A stretch of DNA of 64,000 nucleotides from Pseudonocardia sp. DSM 110487 (GTDB taxonomy: Bacteria; Actinomycetota; Actinomycetes; Mycobacteriales; Pseudonocardiaceae), in the NCBI RefSeq assembly GCF_019468565.1, contig NZ_CP080521.1, forward strand, positions 5,084,001 to 5,148,000, written 5' to 3'. How positions within the stretch are numbered: the first letter of the stretch is position 1; the number at the start of each line of letters is the position of its first letter. Below, piece by piece: positions 36,127 to 43,847 of this stretch. The position numbers and the translations under genes are program-made. The notes under the pieces were generated by a model that worked only from the letters and a program-made list of their open reading frames with translations, searched no databases and was not told the DNA's origin.

Positions 36127-36573
36127 GATTCCGCAGCACCTGAAATGATCCGTACCGGACTGGACGAGATCACCGTCCTCGCCACCAGCTCCCAGACCGG
36201 CGGCGCCCTGTTCGCCATGCAGATCCGAATGCCACCCGGCGGTGGCCCACCGGTGATGCACCGCCACGACCCCGGCGAGGTCTACTACGTGCAGAGCGGC
36301 GAGTTCACCTTCTACATCGGGGGAGCCGACGACCCCGACCGCCGCCGCGTGACGGCCCGCGCCGGCGACGCCGTCCCGCTCGCGGGCCGCACGCCGCACA
36401 CGGTCCGCAACGAATCATCCGAGGACGCCGTCGCGTTCGTCGTGCACGCGCCCGGCGCCCCGATGGAGGGGTTCCTGCGCGCGGTCGCCGCGCTCGAAGG
36501 CCGGCCGGGCATTGACGAAGTCCTCGTCGTTGCAGAGCGGAACGGGATCGAGCTACTCGGCCCGATCCCCTGA
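36109..36573 (+). CDS. Cupin-domain protein
   Basis: A 154-residue single-domain cupin: MQIRMPPGGGPPVMHRHDPG carries the first His pair, EVYYVQSGEFTFYIGG the conserved beta strand, and PLAGRTPHTVRNESSEDAV the second His motif. It binds a metal and could be an oxygenase, isomerase or binding protein. ATG 36109 or 36115 could be the start; the MarR operator covers this area. Its last 21 bases overlap the end of a convergent gene. Confidence 0.83.
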   Translation: MDMLPVDSAAPEMIRTGLDEITVLATSSQTGGALFAMQIRMPPGGGPPVMHRHDPGEVYYVQSGEFTFYIGGADDPDRRRVTARAGDAVPLAGRTPHTVRNESSEDAVAFVVHAPGAPMEGFLRAVAALEGRPGIDEVLVVAERNGIELLGPIP

Positions 36574-37425
36574 GCCCTCCGCGAGCCCGCGGGTCCATGC
36601 GTTCCCGTGCGGCTCGAAGCCTGATCGCTGGAGGACGCGTCCGGCGGCGGACTCCCGGGGCGCATGGGCGACAATCCGGTCGAACCCGGCGCAGCGGGCG
36701 GCCCGCACGCACTCCGCCACGAGCCGGGAGCCGATCCCGGCGCCCCGTGCCGCCGGCTCGACGAGCAGCAACCCGAGCCGGGCAGCGCCCGGCTCGGCGT
36801 CGTCGGCGAGGCACAACGCACACCCGACCGGCGCGCCGTCGACCTCGGCGATCCACGCCGACTCCCGCGGGTCGGTCCGGCAGGCGAAGGCGGCCACGAG
36901 CCTGGCCGCCTCGGCCTCCTGCGGAGCGTGCTGGGAGATGATCCATCCCAGCTCGCCGGCCTCGGGCCCGCGCAGCACGACGGTGCGGGGGAGCGGTGCA
37001 TCGAGCGCTCGGCGGATGCAGTCCATCGCGGCCACGAGCCGCCGCCGCGCTTCCGGGTCGAGCGGCTCGAGCAGCCGCTCGGTGGCGCGGACCTGCTCGC
37101 CGTCGATGTGCTCGTACGCGGTCCGGCCATGGGAGGTCAGGCGCACGACCTGGCGCCGCCCGTCGTCTCGCGCCGCCTCGCGCACGACGAGCCCGTCGGT
37201 CTCGAACCGGCGGAGGATCCGGCTGAGGTAGCCGGCGTCGAGCCCCAGGAGCCCGCGCAGCTCGGACGCGCTCATCTCGTCGCGATGTGCCAGCTCGAAC
37301 AACACGCGGGCCTCGGTGAGCGAGTACGGCGTGCCGAGGACACCGGCCTCGAGCACGCCGATCACCCGTGTGTAGAAGCGGTTGAACTCGCGTACCCGCG
37401 CCACCGTGCGCGCCGCCACGGACAT
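36553..37425 (-). CDS. MarR-GNAT fusion protein
   Basis: A 290-residue two-domain protein. Residues 1-145 form a MarR winged-helix regulator (TEARVLFELAHRDEMSASEL, AGYLSRILRRFETDGLV). Residues 150-280 form a GNAT N-acetyltransferase with the acetyl-CoA loop VEPAARGAGIGSRLV and a C-terminal VLQRSGFEPHGNAW. Such fusions are known in bacteria; they may couple gene control with acetylation of a small molecule. A 9-base perfect inverted repeat lies 22 bases upstream of ATG 37425. Confidence 0.88.
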   Translation of the reverse strand: MSVAARTVARVREFNRFYTRVIGVLEAGVLGTPYSLTEARVLFELAHRDEMSASELRGLLGLDAGYLSRILRRFETDGLVVREAARDDGRRQVVRLTSHGRTAYEHIDGEQVRATERLLEPLDPEARRRLVAAMDCIRRALDAPLPRTVVLRGPEAGELGWIISQHAPQEAEAARLVAAFACRTDPRESAWIAEVDGAPVGCALCLADDAEPGAARLGLLLVEPAARGAGIGSRLVAECVRAARCAGFDRIVAHAPRESAAGRVLQRSGFEPHGNAWTRGLAEGSGDRAE

Positions 37426-37446
37426 CCCCGCACCCTCCGAAGAAGC

Positions 37447-37480
37447 TTGACAGAGGCCAGCAATTCATTGACTCTGTCAA
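37447..37480. promoter_or_regulatory. Operator of the MarR-GNAT gene
   Basis: TTGACAGAG (37447-37455) and CTCTGTCAA (37472-37480) are perfect 9-base inverted arms with a 16-base spacer. Read on the minus strand, the upstream arm contains a TTGACA -35-like box. It fits an autoregulatory MarR site. Confidence 0.65.
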
Positions 37481-37504
37481 ACACTAGCGGAAGGGGGCGG
37501 CGCC

Positions 37505-37687
37505 ATGTGGCGCGTCTACTGCAGTGACTGCGGGGAGGTCGTACTCCTCGACTGCTCCCAGCTCACCAGCGTCGTCAACCTCGAACCGGGGGTGATCGCG
37601 GTGGAAGTGCGGTGTACGCGGGGACACCTCATCCCGATGCTGACGGGTCACGCGATGGGGGAGCAGGTGTGGAAGCAGTCCTCCTGA
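37505..37687 (+). CDS. Small zinc-ribbon-like protein
   Basis: A 60-residue protein, MWRVYCSDCGEVVLLDCSQL..., with CxxC near the N-terminus and CTRGH at residue 37-41, which could bind zinc. GGAAGGGGG stands before ATG 37505. It overlaps the next small gene by 19 bases. I do not recognise a family. It is short, so it is less certain than its neighbours. Confidence 0.6.
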   Translation: MWRVYCSDCGEVVLLDCSQLTSVVNLEPGVIAVEVRCTRGHLIPMLTGHAMGEQVWKQSS

Positions 37688-37839
37688 TCATCGCGGTCGG
37701 GCTCGTGCTGATGGCGTTCGCGCCGGTCGCGCAACAGAGCACCCCACGCACCGGCCTGCGCACGCGCATCGCCCGGCAGTTGCACCTCTGGGACCGCTAC
37801 CTCCTGAACCTGCCCGGCAGCGAGTCCTGGCGCGCGTGA
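37669..37839 (+). CDS. Small single-pass membrane protein
   Basis: A 56-residue protein with one helix (AVLLIIAVGLVLMAFAPV) and a basic C-terminal part (RTRIARQLHLWDRYLL). GTG 37669 is preceded by GGGGGAG at good spacing. It overlaps the zinc-ribbon-like gene in another frame, so the two look coupled. No known family is evident. Confidence 0.6.
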   Translation: MEAVLLIIAVGLVLMAFAPVAQQSTPRTGLRTRIARQLHLWDRYLLNLPGSESWRA

Positions 37840-37863
37840 CGTCCGTCAGGCTAACCTGACGTC

Positions 37864-38445
37864 ATGTCGCGAGACGCCTGGCGCGAGGCACTTGCGGCGT
37901 GGGGGCGCCTCTCCGGGCGACCCGGCTCGGGGGAGGAGGCGCTAGGCGCGCTGTCCGACATCGGCGTCCTCCGCAGGTTCCTGGACCAGGCCGAGCTCGA
38001 GGCGGTCCGGGTCGCCCGGCGCGACCGGAAGTCGTGGGCCGAGATCGCCACGCGCCTCGGCGTGTCCCGGCAGTCGGCGTGGGAGCGCTGGAAGGACCTC
38101 GACGAGGAGCCGAGCCCGCCGCCACCTGCGCGCACGCGGGTGGCGGTCCCGAACGTGGTCGGCATGTCATGGCCGGTCGCGCAGCACCGGCTCCTCGAGG
38201 AGAGCCTGCACGCGGTCATCGCGGATCCGGCGCCGATGCCGTTCCTCGGGCCCGAAGCCGCCGACTTTCACGTGGTCGAGCAGAAGCCCGTTGCCGGTGA
38301 AAGTGTCGCGTCACATTCGGAGGTGACCGTCTGGCTCTACCGCGGTCCAGGATCCGCGGGCGATCGCTCCCCGCTGGAGCCTCCGCCCGACCCTCGGGCC
38401 CGTCGTGGAGCCGTGGACGAGGAGACGGGCGAGAGCGTGCACTGA
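37864..38445 (+). CDS. Helix-turn-helix protein with one PASTA domain
   Basis: A 193-residue soluble protein. Residues 1-80 are helical and include an HTH-like stretch (SWAEIATRLGVSRQSAWERW). A Pro-rich linker leads to one PASTA domain (VAVPNVVGMSWPVAQHRLLEE ... VEQKPVAGESVASHSEVTVWLYR, described here in two parts). PASTA domains normally sit outside the cell on serine/threonine kinases or PBPs and bind muropeptides; here no membrane helix or signal peptide is present. A cytoplasmic regulator is suggested. Confidence 0.78.
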   Translation: MSRDAWREALAAWGRLSGRPGSGEEALGALSDIGVLRRFLDQAELEAVRVARRDRKSWAEIATRLGVSRQSAWERWKDLDEEPSPPPPARTRVAVPNVVGMSWPVAQHRLLEESLHAVIADPAPMPFLGPEAADFHVVEQKPVAGESVASHSEVTVWLYRGPGSAGDRSPLEPPPDPRARRGAVDEETGESVH

Positions 38446-38523
38446 CAGCGAGAGTTGCCGTCTCCACCGCGGGTTGTATGGATGAGCTCGCGTCGAGAGC
38501 GCGCTCGCGGTTGAGTAACCGGT

Positions 38524-39213
38524 GTGGGGCTGAGCTTCGACGTCGTCTCCGGACCGAGCAGGCGGGTAGTCCGCATCTGGTCGGCCGCGTGTGACGTCCA
38601 AACCGACATGAGCTCGATCGCGAAGGTCAACCCGATGATCGCGTTCGCGCGGATCGGCGGTAAAACGACGGTGCACCTGCGTGGGCCGGAGACGCAGGCT
38701 ACGACGGCGACGTGCCCGTCCGGTGCGGAGTTCTTCGGAGCCGAGCTCCGCATCGGCGCGTACCTGCCGATGTTCCCTCCCGCCCGCATCGCCAACATGC
38801 AGGACGGCATCCTGCCGACCTTGCCCAATGGTCGGATCCTGATCGACAACCAGCCATGGGAGATGCCGACACCGCAGAACCTCGACGTCTTCGTCGACCA
38901 CCTGGAGCGCGCAGGCCTGCTGGTCTTCGATCCGCTGGTCGAGGAGCTCCGGCACGTCGGCACCGTCGGCAACGTGCCGGAGCGAACCGCGCAGAGCCGG
39001 TTCGTCCGGGCCGTCGGGCTGCCGCGACGGAAGGTGCAGGTCATCGAGCGTGCGCGGCGCGCTGCCGAGCTGTTGAGGGCGGGTGTGTCGATCCCGGACG
39101 TGGTCTGCGATGCCGGGTACTACGACCAGCCGCATCTGACCAGGGCGCTTCGGCAGCTGATCGGCCAGACGCCTGCCGAGGTTGCGCGGGGCGGGCGGTA
39201 CTTCGCCCTCTGA
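38524..39213 (+). CDS. AraC-type HTH regulator
   Basis: A 229-residue protein whose last 100 residues form an AraC-type DNA-binding domain (PRRKVQVIERARRAAELLRAG, then VVCDAGYYDQPHLTRALRQLIG and TPAEVARG). The N-terminal part is a possible sensing domain without a recognisable family. Next gene on the same strand is a RibD-like reductase, a pairing often seen in actinomycetes. GTG start. Confidence 0.82.
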   Translation: MGLSFDVVSGPSRRVVRIWSAACDVQTDMSSIAKVNPMIAFARIGGKTTVHLRGPETQATTATCPSGAEFFGAELRIGAYLPMFPPARIANMQDGILPTLPNGRILIDNQPWEMPTPQNLDVFVDHLERAGLLVFDPLVEELRHVGTVGNVPERTAQSRFVRAVGLPRRKVQVIERARRAAELLRAGVSIPDVVCDAGYYDQPHLTRALRQLIGQTPAEVARGGRYFAL

Positions 39214-39265
39214 TCTGCGCCTCGGTACAAGACAACCGCGATCTCCGCCGGTTGGATCCGCGACC

Positions 39266-39802
39266 ATGAGGAAGCTGGTCGAATCGACGTACCTCTCACT
39301 CGACGGAAAGGTCGACGGCGAGGGCTTCTGGGCCGCCCAGATGCAGTACCGGGACACCTATGACGAGCACGCCGCGAAGCTGCTCGAACCCGCCGAGGCG
39401 CTCGTGCTCGGCAGGGCGACCTTCGAGGTCTTCGCGGCGACGTGGCCCGGCCAGACGGGCCAGCTGGCCGACAAGCTCAACGCGATGCCGAAGTACGTCG
39501 CCTCGCGCACGCTGGCCGATGCCGGCTGGAACGCCGAGATCCTGCGGGGTGACGCCGTGGGGGAGGTCGCCAAGCTCAAGGAGTCCGGCAATGGCACGCT
39601 GCTGAAGTACGGAACCGGTCCGTTGAGCCGGGCCCTGCTCGAAGGCGGACAGCTCGACGAGCTGCACCTCTGGGTGTTCCCCTTCATCGTGGGCTCCGGC
39701 GAGAGCCTCCTGCCCGGGATCATGACCACGCACCTGCACCTGGCGGACGTGACCGAGCTCGGTAAGGGCTGTGTGGTGCTGACCTACACGCCCAAGAAGT
39801 AG
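39266..39802 (+). CDS. Dihydrofolate reductase-fold (RibD C-terminal-like) protein
   Basis: A 178-residue protein: MRKLVESTYLSLDGKVDG is the typical start, ALVLGRATFEVFAATWPGQ binds NADPH, LLKYGTGPLSRALLEGGQLDE is the RibD_C motif, and IVGSGESLLPG closes it. Members of this group reduce unknown small substrates with NADPH; they are not true DHFRs. ATG 39266 lies 52 bases after the AraC gene. Confidence 0.87.
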   Translation: MRKLVESTYLSLDGKVDGEGFWAAQMQYRDTYDEHAAKLLEPAEALVLGRATFEVFAATWPGQTGQLADKLNAMPKYVASRTLADAGWNAEILRGDAVGEVAKLKESGNGTLLKYGTGPLSRALLEGGQLDELHLWVFPFIVGSGESLLPGIMTTHLHLADVTELGKGCVVLTYTPKK

Positions 39803-39890
39803 ACCTCGATAGTTGGCAGGATGAACAAGAGGGCATTGGACGCGACATTGCCGGGCGGCTCGGAGATATGACGCAGATCACGTCCCGGTT

Positions 39891-39918
39891 CGTCGAGCCC
39901 GGCGCGACGGCTCCGACG
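39891..39918 (+). promoter_or_regulatory. Possible ECF42-type promoter before the DGPF gene
   Basis: CGTCGA (39891-39896), a 17-base spacer, then CGAC (39914-39917). ECF42 promoters are described as a TGTCGA -35 element with a CGA-containing -10. This differs by one base and lies about 50 bases before ATG 39966. In GC-rich DNA such a match can occur by chance. Confidence 0.3.
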
Positions 39919-39965
39919 TCCGTGGTGGGAGGGCGCCGCTTCCTCCCGTGACAGGAGGAGATCCG

Positions 39966-40355
39966 ATGAAGTACGTGGTGCTGATCCACTCCAATCCCCG
40001 ACCGTGGGGCCATCCGACGAGCGACTTCGTTGCCGAGCACCAGGCGTTGCCGAAGGAGCGGCGGGACGAGCTGCAGGCTGACTTCGAGGAGTTGCTCACG
40101 AAGATGCAGGCCGACGGCGAGCTGCTCGGGGGCGAGGCATTGGCCGATCCCGCGACAGCGCGTTTGTACCGCTGGGCCGACGGGGAGCAGGTCGCTGTGG
40201 ACGGACCATACTCCGAGGCGCGTGAGCACCTGGCCGGCTTCTTCCTGATCGACGTCGACGCGGAGCGGATCGAGGAGATCGGACGCCGGTTCAGCGGGCC
40301 GGGCGAGACCGTGGAGATCCGGCCGGCCATGTGGCCGGGCGGCGGGGAGTCCTGA
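39966..40355 (+). CDS. YCII-related/DGPF-domain protein
   Basis: A 129-residue DGPF/YCII-fold protein: MKYVVLIHSNP start, GELLGGEALADP, the DGPF motif as VDGPYSEAREHLAGFFLID. DGPF genes are the regular partners and targets of ECF42 sigma factors. AGGAGG precedes ATG 39966. Its end overlaps the following sigma-factor gene by 25 bases. Enzymatic role is unknown, though YciI-type proteins can be small hydrolases. Confidence 0.88.
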   Translation: MKYVVLIHSNPRPWGHPTSDFVAEHQALPKERRDELQADFEELLTKMQADGELLGGEALADPATARLYRWADGEQVAVDGPYSEAREHLAGFFLIDVDAERIEEIGRRFSGPGETVEIRPAMWPGGGES

Positions 40356-41578
40356 CCGCGGCGGCGCTGGTCGAGGAGGTGTGGCGGCGGGAGTCGCCGC
40401 ACCTCCTGGCCGCGCTGCTGCGCCGGCACGGCGACCTGGCCGACTGCGAGGACGCCGCCCAGGAGGCGGCCGCCGAGGCCACCGTCGCGTGGGCCACCCG
40501 GCCACCCGACGACCCGCGGGGCTGGCTGGTGCGGGTCGCGTCGCGGCGCCTGATCGACCGGGTCCGCAGTGACCGTGCACGCATTGCCCGCGAGGACCGG
40601 GTGGCGCTGGCCGAGCCGCTCCCGCCGGCGCCGTCGAGCAGCGACGACAGCATCGCGATGCTGATCCTCTGTTGCCATCCGGCGCTGTCGCGCTCCGCAC
40701 AGATCGCGTTGACCCTGCGGTCCGTCGCCGGTCTGAGCACCGAACGGATCGCGGCCGCGCACCTGGTGCCGACGCCCACGATGGCCCAGCGGCTGAGCCG
40801 CGCCCGGGCCACCCTTCGCGCCGCCGGGGCCCGGTTCGAGCTGCCGTCGGTGGCCGAGCTGCCCGGCCGGATCGCGGTGGTGCTGGATGTCTGCCACGTG
40901 ATGGCCACGGAGGGACACCTCCGCACCGGCGGCTCGGAGCTGGTGGACACCGACCTGTCCGCTGAGGCCCTGCGGCTGGTGCGGGTGCTGCACGCCGCGC
41001 TGCCCGCGCACGACGAGATCAGCGGGCTGCTGGCACTGCTGCTGTGCACGGGCGCGCGGGCAGGCACCCGGGTGGACGCCCGCGGCGACCTCGTACCGCT
41101 CGCCGAGCAGGACCGCAGCCGCTGGGACCGGGCGATGATCGGCGAGGGTGTCCGACTGCTGGAACGGGTGCTGCCCAGCGGGCCCGTCGGCCGGTTCCAG
41201 CTGCAGGCGGCCATCGCGGCCGTTCACGCCGAGGCACCCAGCGCCGAGGAGACCGACTGGGCGCAGGTCAGCGCGCTGTACGCGATGTTGCACGACGTCG
41301 CGCCCGGCCCGGCGGTCACGCTGAACCGGGCCGTGGCAGTGGCCATGGACCGAGGGCCCCGCGCGGGCCTCGACCTGGTCGAGCCCCTGCTGGAGCTGCC
41401 GGCGATGCGCCACCACCACCGCACCCATGCCGTCCGGGCCCACCTGCTGGAGATGACCGGCGACACCGCGGCCGCAGCGGAGGAGTACCGGACGGCGAGC
41501 AGGCTGACCACCAGCCTGCCCGAGCAGCGCTACCTCAACCGCCGCCTCGCGGCCCTGGACCAAGATCGCCCCAGGTGA
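40331..41578 (+). CDS. ECF sigma factor with C-terminal TPR-like domain (ECF42 type)
   Basis: A 415-residue sigma factor and paralogue of the one at 10425. Region 2 is LADCEDAAQEAAAEATVAWA, then DPRGWLVRVASRRL; region 4 is LTLRSVAGLSTERIAAAHLV, then TMAQRLSRARATLR. The ~240-residue C-terminal helical domain has TLNRAVAVAMDRGPRAGLDL. The C-terminal extension is needed for activity in this group and replaces an anti-sigma factor. GTG 40331 overlaps the DGPF gene by 25 bases; GTG 40379 is a less likely alternative. Confidence 0.88.
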   Translation: MAGRRGVLTAAALVEEVWRRESPHLLAALLRRHGDLADCEDAAQEAAAEATVAWATRPPDDPRGWLVRVASRRLIDRVRSDRARIAREDRVALAEPLPPAPSSSDDSIAMLILCCHPALSRSAQIALTLRSVAGLSTERIAAAHLVPTPTMAQRLSRARATLRAAGARFELPSVAELPGRIAVVLDVCHVMATEGHLRTGGSELVDTDLSAEALRLVRVLHAALPAHDEISGLLALLLCTGARAGTRVDARGDLVPLAEQDRSRWDRAMIGEGVRLLERVLPSGPVGRFQLQAAIAAVHAEAPSAEETDWAQVSALYAMLHDVAPGPAVTLNRAVAVAMDRGPRAGLDLVEPLLELPAMRHHHRTHAVRAHLLEMTGDTAAAAEEYRTASRLTTSLPEQRYLNRRLAALDQDRPR

Positions 41579-41615
41579 GTGGTAATGACACCTGTTCGAC
41601 AGACCGGAGTAGGTC

Positions 41616-42377
41616 TCAGGCGTGGCGCTCGTAGCCGCTGTCGAGTGGGCCTCCGATGCGCTTGAGTTCGGCGTCCCCGCAGTTTCTGAGGACTGAGGCG
41701 TCACCTTGAACAGCGGCTTGCAGGCCGGCGACCAGGTTCTCGCTGAGGTCAGGGGCGATCTCACGGAGTCGACGGGTCAACCATCGTCCGGTTCCGCTCC
41801 AGTGGCCGCGGGAGACGAGGGCAAGGTCGGCGACGTCGGTGAACACGGCAGCTGCGAGTGCGGCGCGGTCAGCTGGGTTGGTCTCGTCGGCGAGGTCATC
41901 CAGCAGCGCGGTCAGTCGATAACGACGGTCTTCGAGCTCGTCGTCGGCCAGCCCGGCGGGGCCAGCTTCCCAGCGGTCACGGGCGAGGTCCTGCAGTCGG
42001 GCCAACCGCCCGTCGTGGTCGCAGATGATCAGCCCGTGAGCACACATGTGCAGTAGAGGTGATCTGCGTAGGTGGCGCTCCCGGTCGATGAAGGCCACGA
42101 ACGATTCCTCGGTGTGAACGAAGAACTCGACCAGCCGCCCCTGGGCGCGTTCGGTGCTCCGCATTGGGGCTGGACGGCCGGAGAGCAGGACGATCAGGTC
42201 AAGATCCGAGGACGGTGTGTCGTCTCCGCGGGCAGCGCTGCCCGCGACCAGTCCGCCCACCGCGTCCGGGAACCGGGCATCGAGGATCTCTCGCGACAGC
42301 ATGCGGTCAGGCTCGAACACCCGGTGATCTCGCGCAACGAGATTGGGGATGCGCCGCTTGCGCCATCCAACTGGCAT
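41616..42377 (-). CDS. Nucleotidyltransferase-domain protein
   Basis: A 253-residue protein with a minimal nucleotidyltransferase motif, GLVAGSAARGDDTPSSDLDLIVLLSG (given here with the key G-S and DxD positions), near residue 45. A C-terminal helical part (AALAAAVFTDVADLALVSRG) resembles those of kanamycin-nucleotidyltransferase-like proteins. It could transfer a nucleotide to a small molecule or act in a toxin-antitoxin pair. It starts 9 bases after the NUDIX gene stop. An internal ATG at 42302 is an alternative start. GC is lower than in the neighbourhood. Confidence 0.72.
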   Translation of the reverse strand: MPVGWRKRRIPNLVARDHRVFEPDRMLSREILDARFPDAVGGLVAGSAARGDDTPSSDLDLIVLLSGRPAPMRSTERAQGRLVEFFVHTEESFVAFIDRERHLRRSPLLHMCAHGLIICDHDGRLARLQDLARDRWEAGPAGLADDELEDRRYRLTALLDDLADETNPADRAALAAAVFTDVADLALVSRGHWSGTGRWLTRRLREIAPDLSENLVAGLQAAVQGDASVLRNCGDAELKRIGGPLDSGYERHA

Positions 42378-42386
42378 GCCGCGTGG

Positions 42387-42875
42387 TCAGACGCCGATGA
42401 GTTCAGCCAGGCGTGCTTGGACTTCGGGCGGGTGGATGCCGAGTGTTCCGAGGTCCGCAGGTGCGGTCCAGAGCAGTTCGAAGCTGTTGTTCTCGCCGTG
42501 CGCTGCTGCCTCGTCGCCAGACAGTTGCGCAGTTCCTTCGACGTTGGTCATGAGGAAGTAGTAGGCGGGTCGCCTGTTGTGCGTGCCGGTCCAGAGCAGT
42601 CGGTCGACCGTGGCGGTGAGGGTCGTCTCCTCCTCGAGTTCGCGTCGTGCGGCGTCCTCGGGAGTTTCGCCTGTCTCGACGTGGCCGCCAGGGAGGACGG
42701 CATAGTGGTGACCTTCGCAGTGCGGTCCTGATGCGCTGCCGGCTTCGCACATGGCGCAGTCGTCGGCCTGGTCATGGCGCAGATAGCGCTTGATGATCAG
42801 CACCTTGTTCGCGTCCAGCACGACAGCGGCTGCCCTCGGGATCAACATGCGCTGGAGCATGCCATCCGCCGCCAC
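42387..42875 (-). CDS. NUDIX hydrolase
   Basis: A 162-residue NUDIX protein. The NUDIX box is GGHVETGETPEDAARRELEE followed by ETTL; the consensus Gly near the box end is Thr here. Four Cys/His (CAMCEAG, PHCEGHH) in an insertion before the box could bind metal, as in some bacterial NUDIX proteins. It cleaves nucleoside diphosphate derivatives. Start is uncertain: GTG 42875 or ATG 42860 or 42848. It lies in one operon with the nucleotidyltransferase. Confidence 0.82.
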   Translation of the reverse strand: MAADGMLQRMLIPRAAAVVLDANKVLIIKRYLRHDQADDCAMCEAGSASGPHCEGHHYAVLPGGHVETGETPEDAARRELEEETTLTATVDRLLWTGTHNRRPAYYFLMTNVEGTAQLSGDEAAAHGENNSFELLWTAPADLGTLGIHPPEVQARLAELIGV

Positions 42876-42952
42876 TGCAGTTGATCTGTCATAACGTCGA
42901 TTATCGGCTCAAAGGCCGGGAGTGACATCCGATGGGAACTGCGTAGATCGGC

Positions 42953-42964
42953 TATGATTCTTGC
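42953..42964 (+). promoter_or_regulatory. TATGAT -10 box close to the start of a hydrolase gene
   Basis: TATGAT (42953-42958) lies 6 bases before GTG 42965. A transcript from it would start at or next to the start codon, that is, be leaderless, which is common in actinomycetes. No Shine-Dalgarno sequence is seen before GTG 42965. Confidence 0.45.
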
Positions 42965-43795
42965 GTGTCAACCAACAAGTATCTGGGGGATGGCTTCGTG
43001 TCGCGCACTCCACTCGTCCTCGTCCACGGCAACCCCGAGTCCGCGGCCATCTGGGGACCGCTCATCGGGGAGCTCGACCGGGCCGACGCGGTCGTCCTGC
43101 CCCCGCCCGGGTTCGGCGTCCCTGCGCCCCGCGGCTTCGACTCGTCGGCCACGACCTATCGGGACTGGCTGGCGTCTCAGCTCGAGCTGTTCCGCGCTCC
43201 GGTCGACCTGGTGGGTCACGACTGGGGCGGAATTCACGTCGCGGCGCTGGCCATGAGCCGTCCGGATCTGATTCGCAGCTGGGCCTCCGATGCCCTCGGC
43301 GTGTTCGCGCCCGACTACCTCTGGCATCCGCGGGCACAGGTGTGGCAGCAGGAGGGCCCAGGGGAAGCCTCGGTGCAGCAGTTGTGGGGAGGCGATCTGG
43401 AGCAGCGACTCGCGGTGACGTCGGCCCTCGGTATGGCCGGGCGCATGGCGGAGCGGGTCGCGGCAGGCATGGATCCCGAGATGGGTCGCGCCGTCCTCAA
43501 GCTGTTGCGGTCGGCACGACAGCCGGCGATGGCCGAAGCGGGACGGCTCCTACCGAGCGCCGCACAACGTCCGGGGCTCGCTCTCATCGCCGTGGACGAC
43601 TTCGAGAGAGCCAGCGGGACGTTGGCGCAGCACGAGTGGGCAGCGCGCCAATCGGGCGCAAGGATGGCGCATCTGGAGGGCGTGGGCCACTGGTGGCCGG
43701 AGGAGACGCCGGCGCCGGTTGCTGAGGCTCTGACGAACTTCTGGGCAGAGCTGCCGGATCCAGAAAGGGCTCCTGCGACCGGCTCCCGGGGGTAA
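42965..43795 (+). CDS. Alpha/beta hydrolase, epoxide hydrolase/haloalkane dehalogenase-like
   Basis: A 276-residue alpha/beta hydrolase: LVLVHGNPESAAIWGPLIGE is the oxyanion region, LVGHDWGGIHVAALAMS has Asp instead of Ser at the nucleophile position, as in epoxide hydrolases and haloalkane dehalogenases, and HLEGVGHWWPEE has the catalytic His. GTG 42965 is the longest start; GTG 42998 is an alternative. It is not obviously linked to neighbouring genes. Confidence 0.83.
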   Translation: MSTNKYLGDGFVSRTPLVLVHGNPESAAIWGPLIGELDRADAVVLPPPGFGVPAPRGFDSSATTYRDWLASQLELFRAPVDLVGHDWGGIHVAALAMSRPDLIRSWASDALGVFAPDYLWHPRAQVWQQEGPGEASVQQLWGGDLEQRLAVTSALGMAGRMAERVAAGMDPEMGRAVLKLLRSARQPAMAEAGRLLPSAAQRPGLALIAVDDFERASGTLAQHEWAARQSGARMAHLEGVGHWWPEETPAPVAEALTNFWAELPDPERAPATGSRG

Positions 43796-43847
43796 CTTCT
43801 GCGGCGCGCTCGCCGGGTTCCCCTGTTCGTTATGACAGCACTGTCGT

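Noticed and set aside
42922..42927. GTGACA as -35 partner of TATGAT
   Set aside because: The spacer would be 25 bases, too long for a normal promoter.
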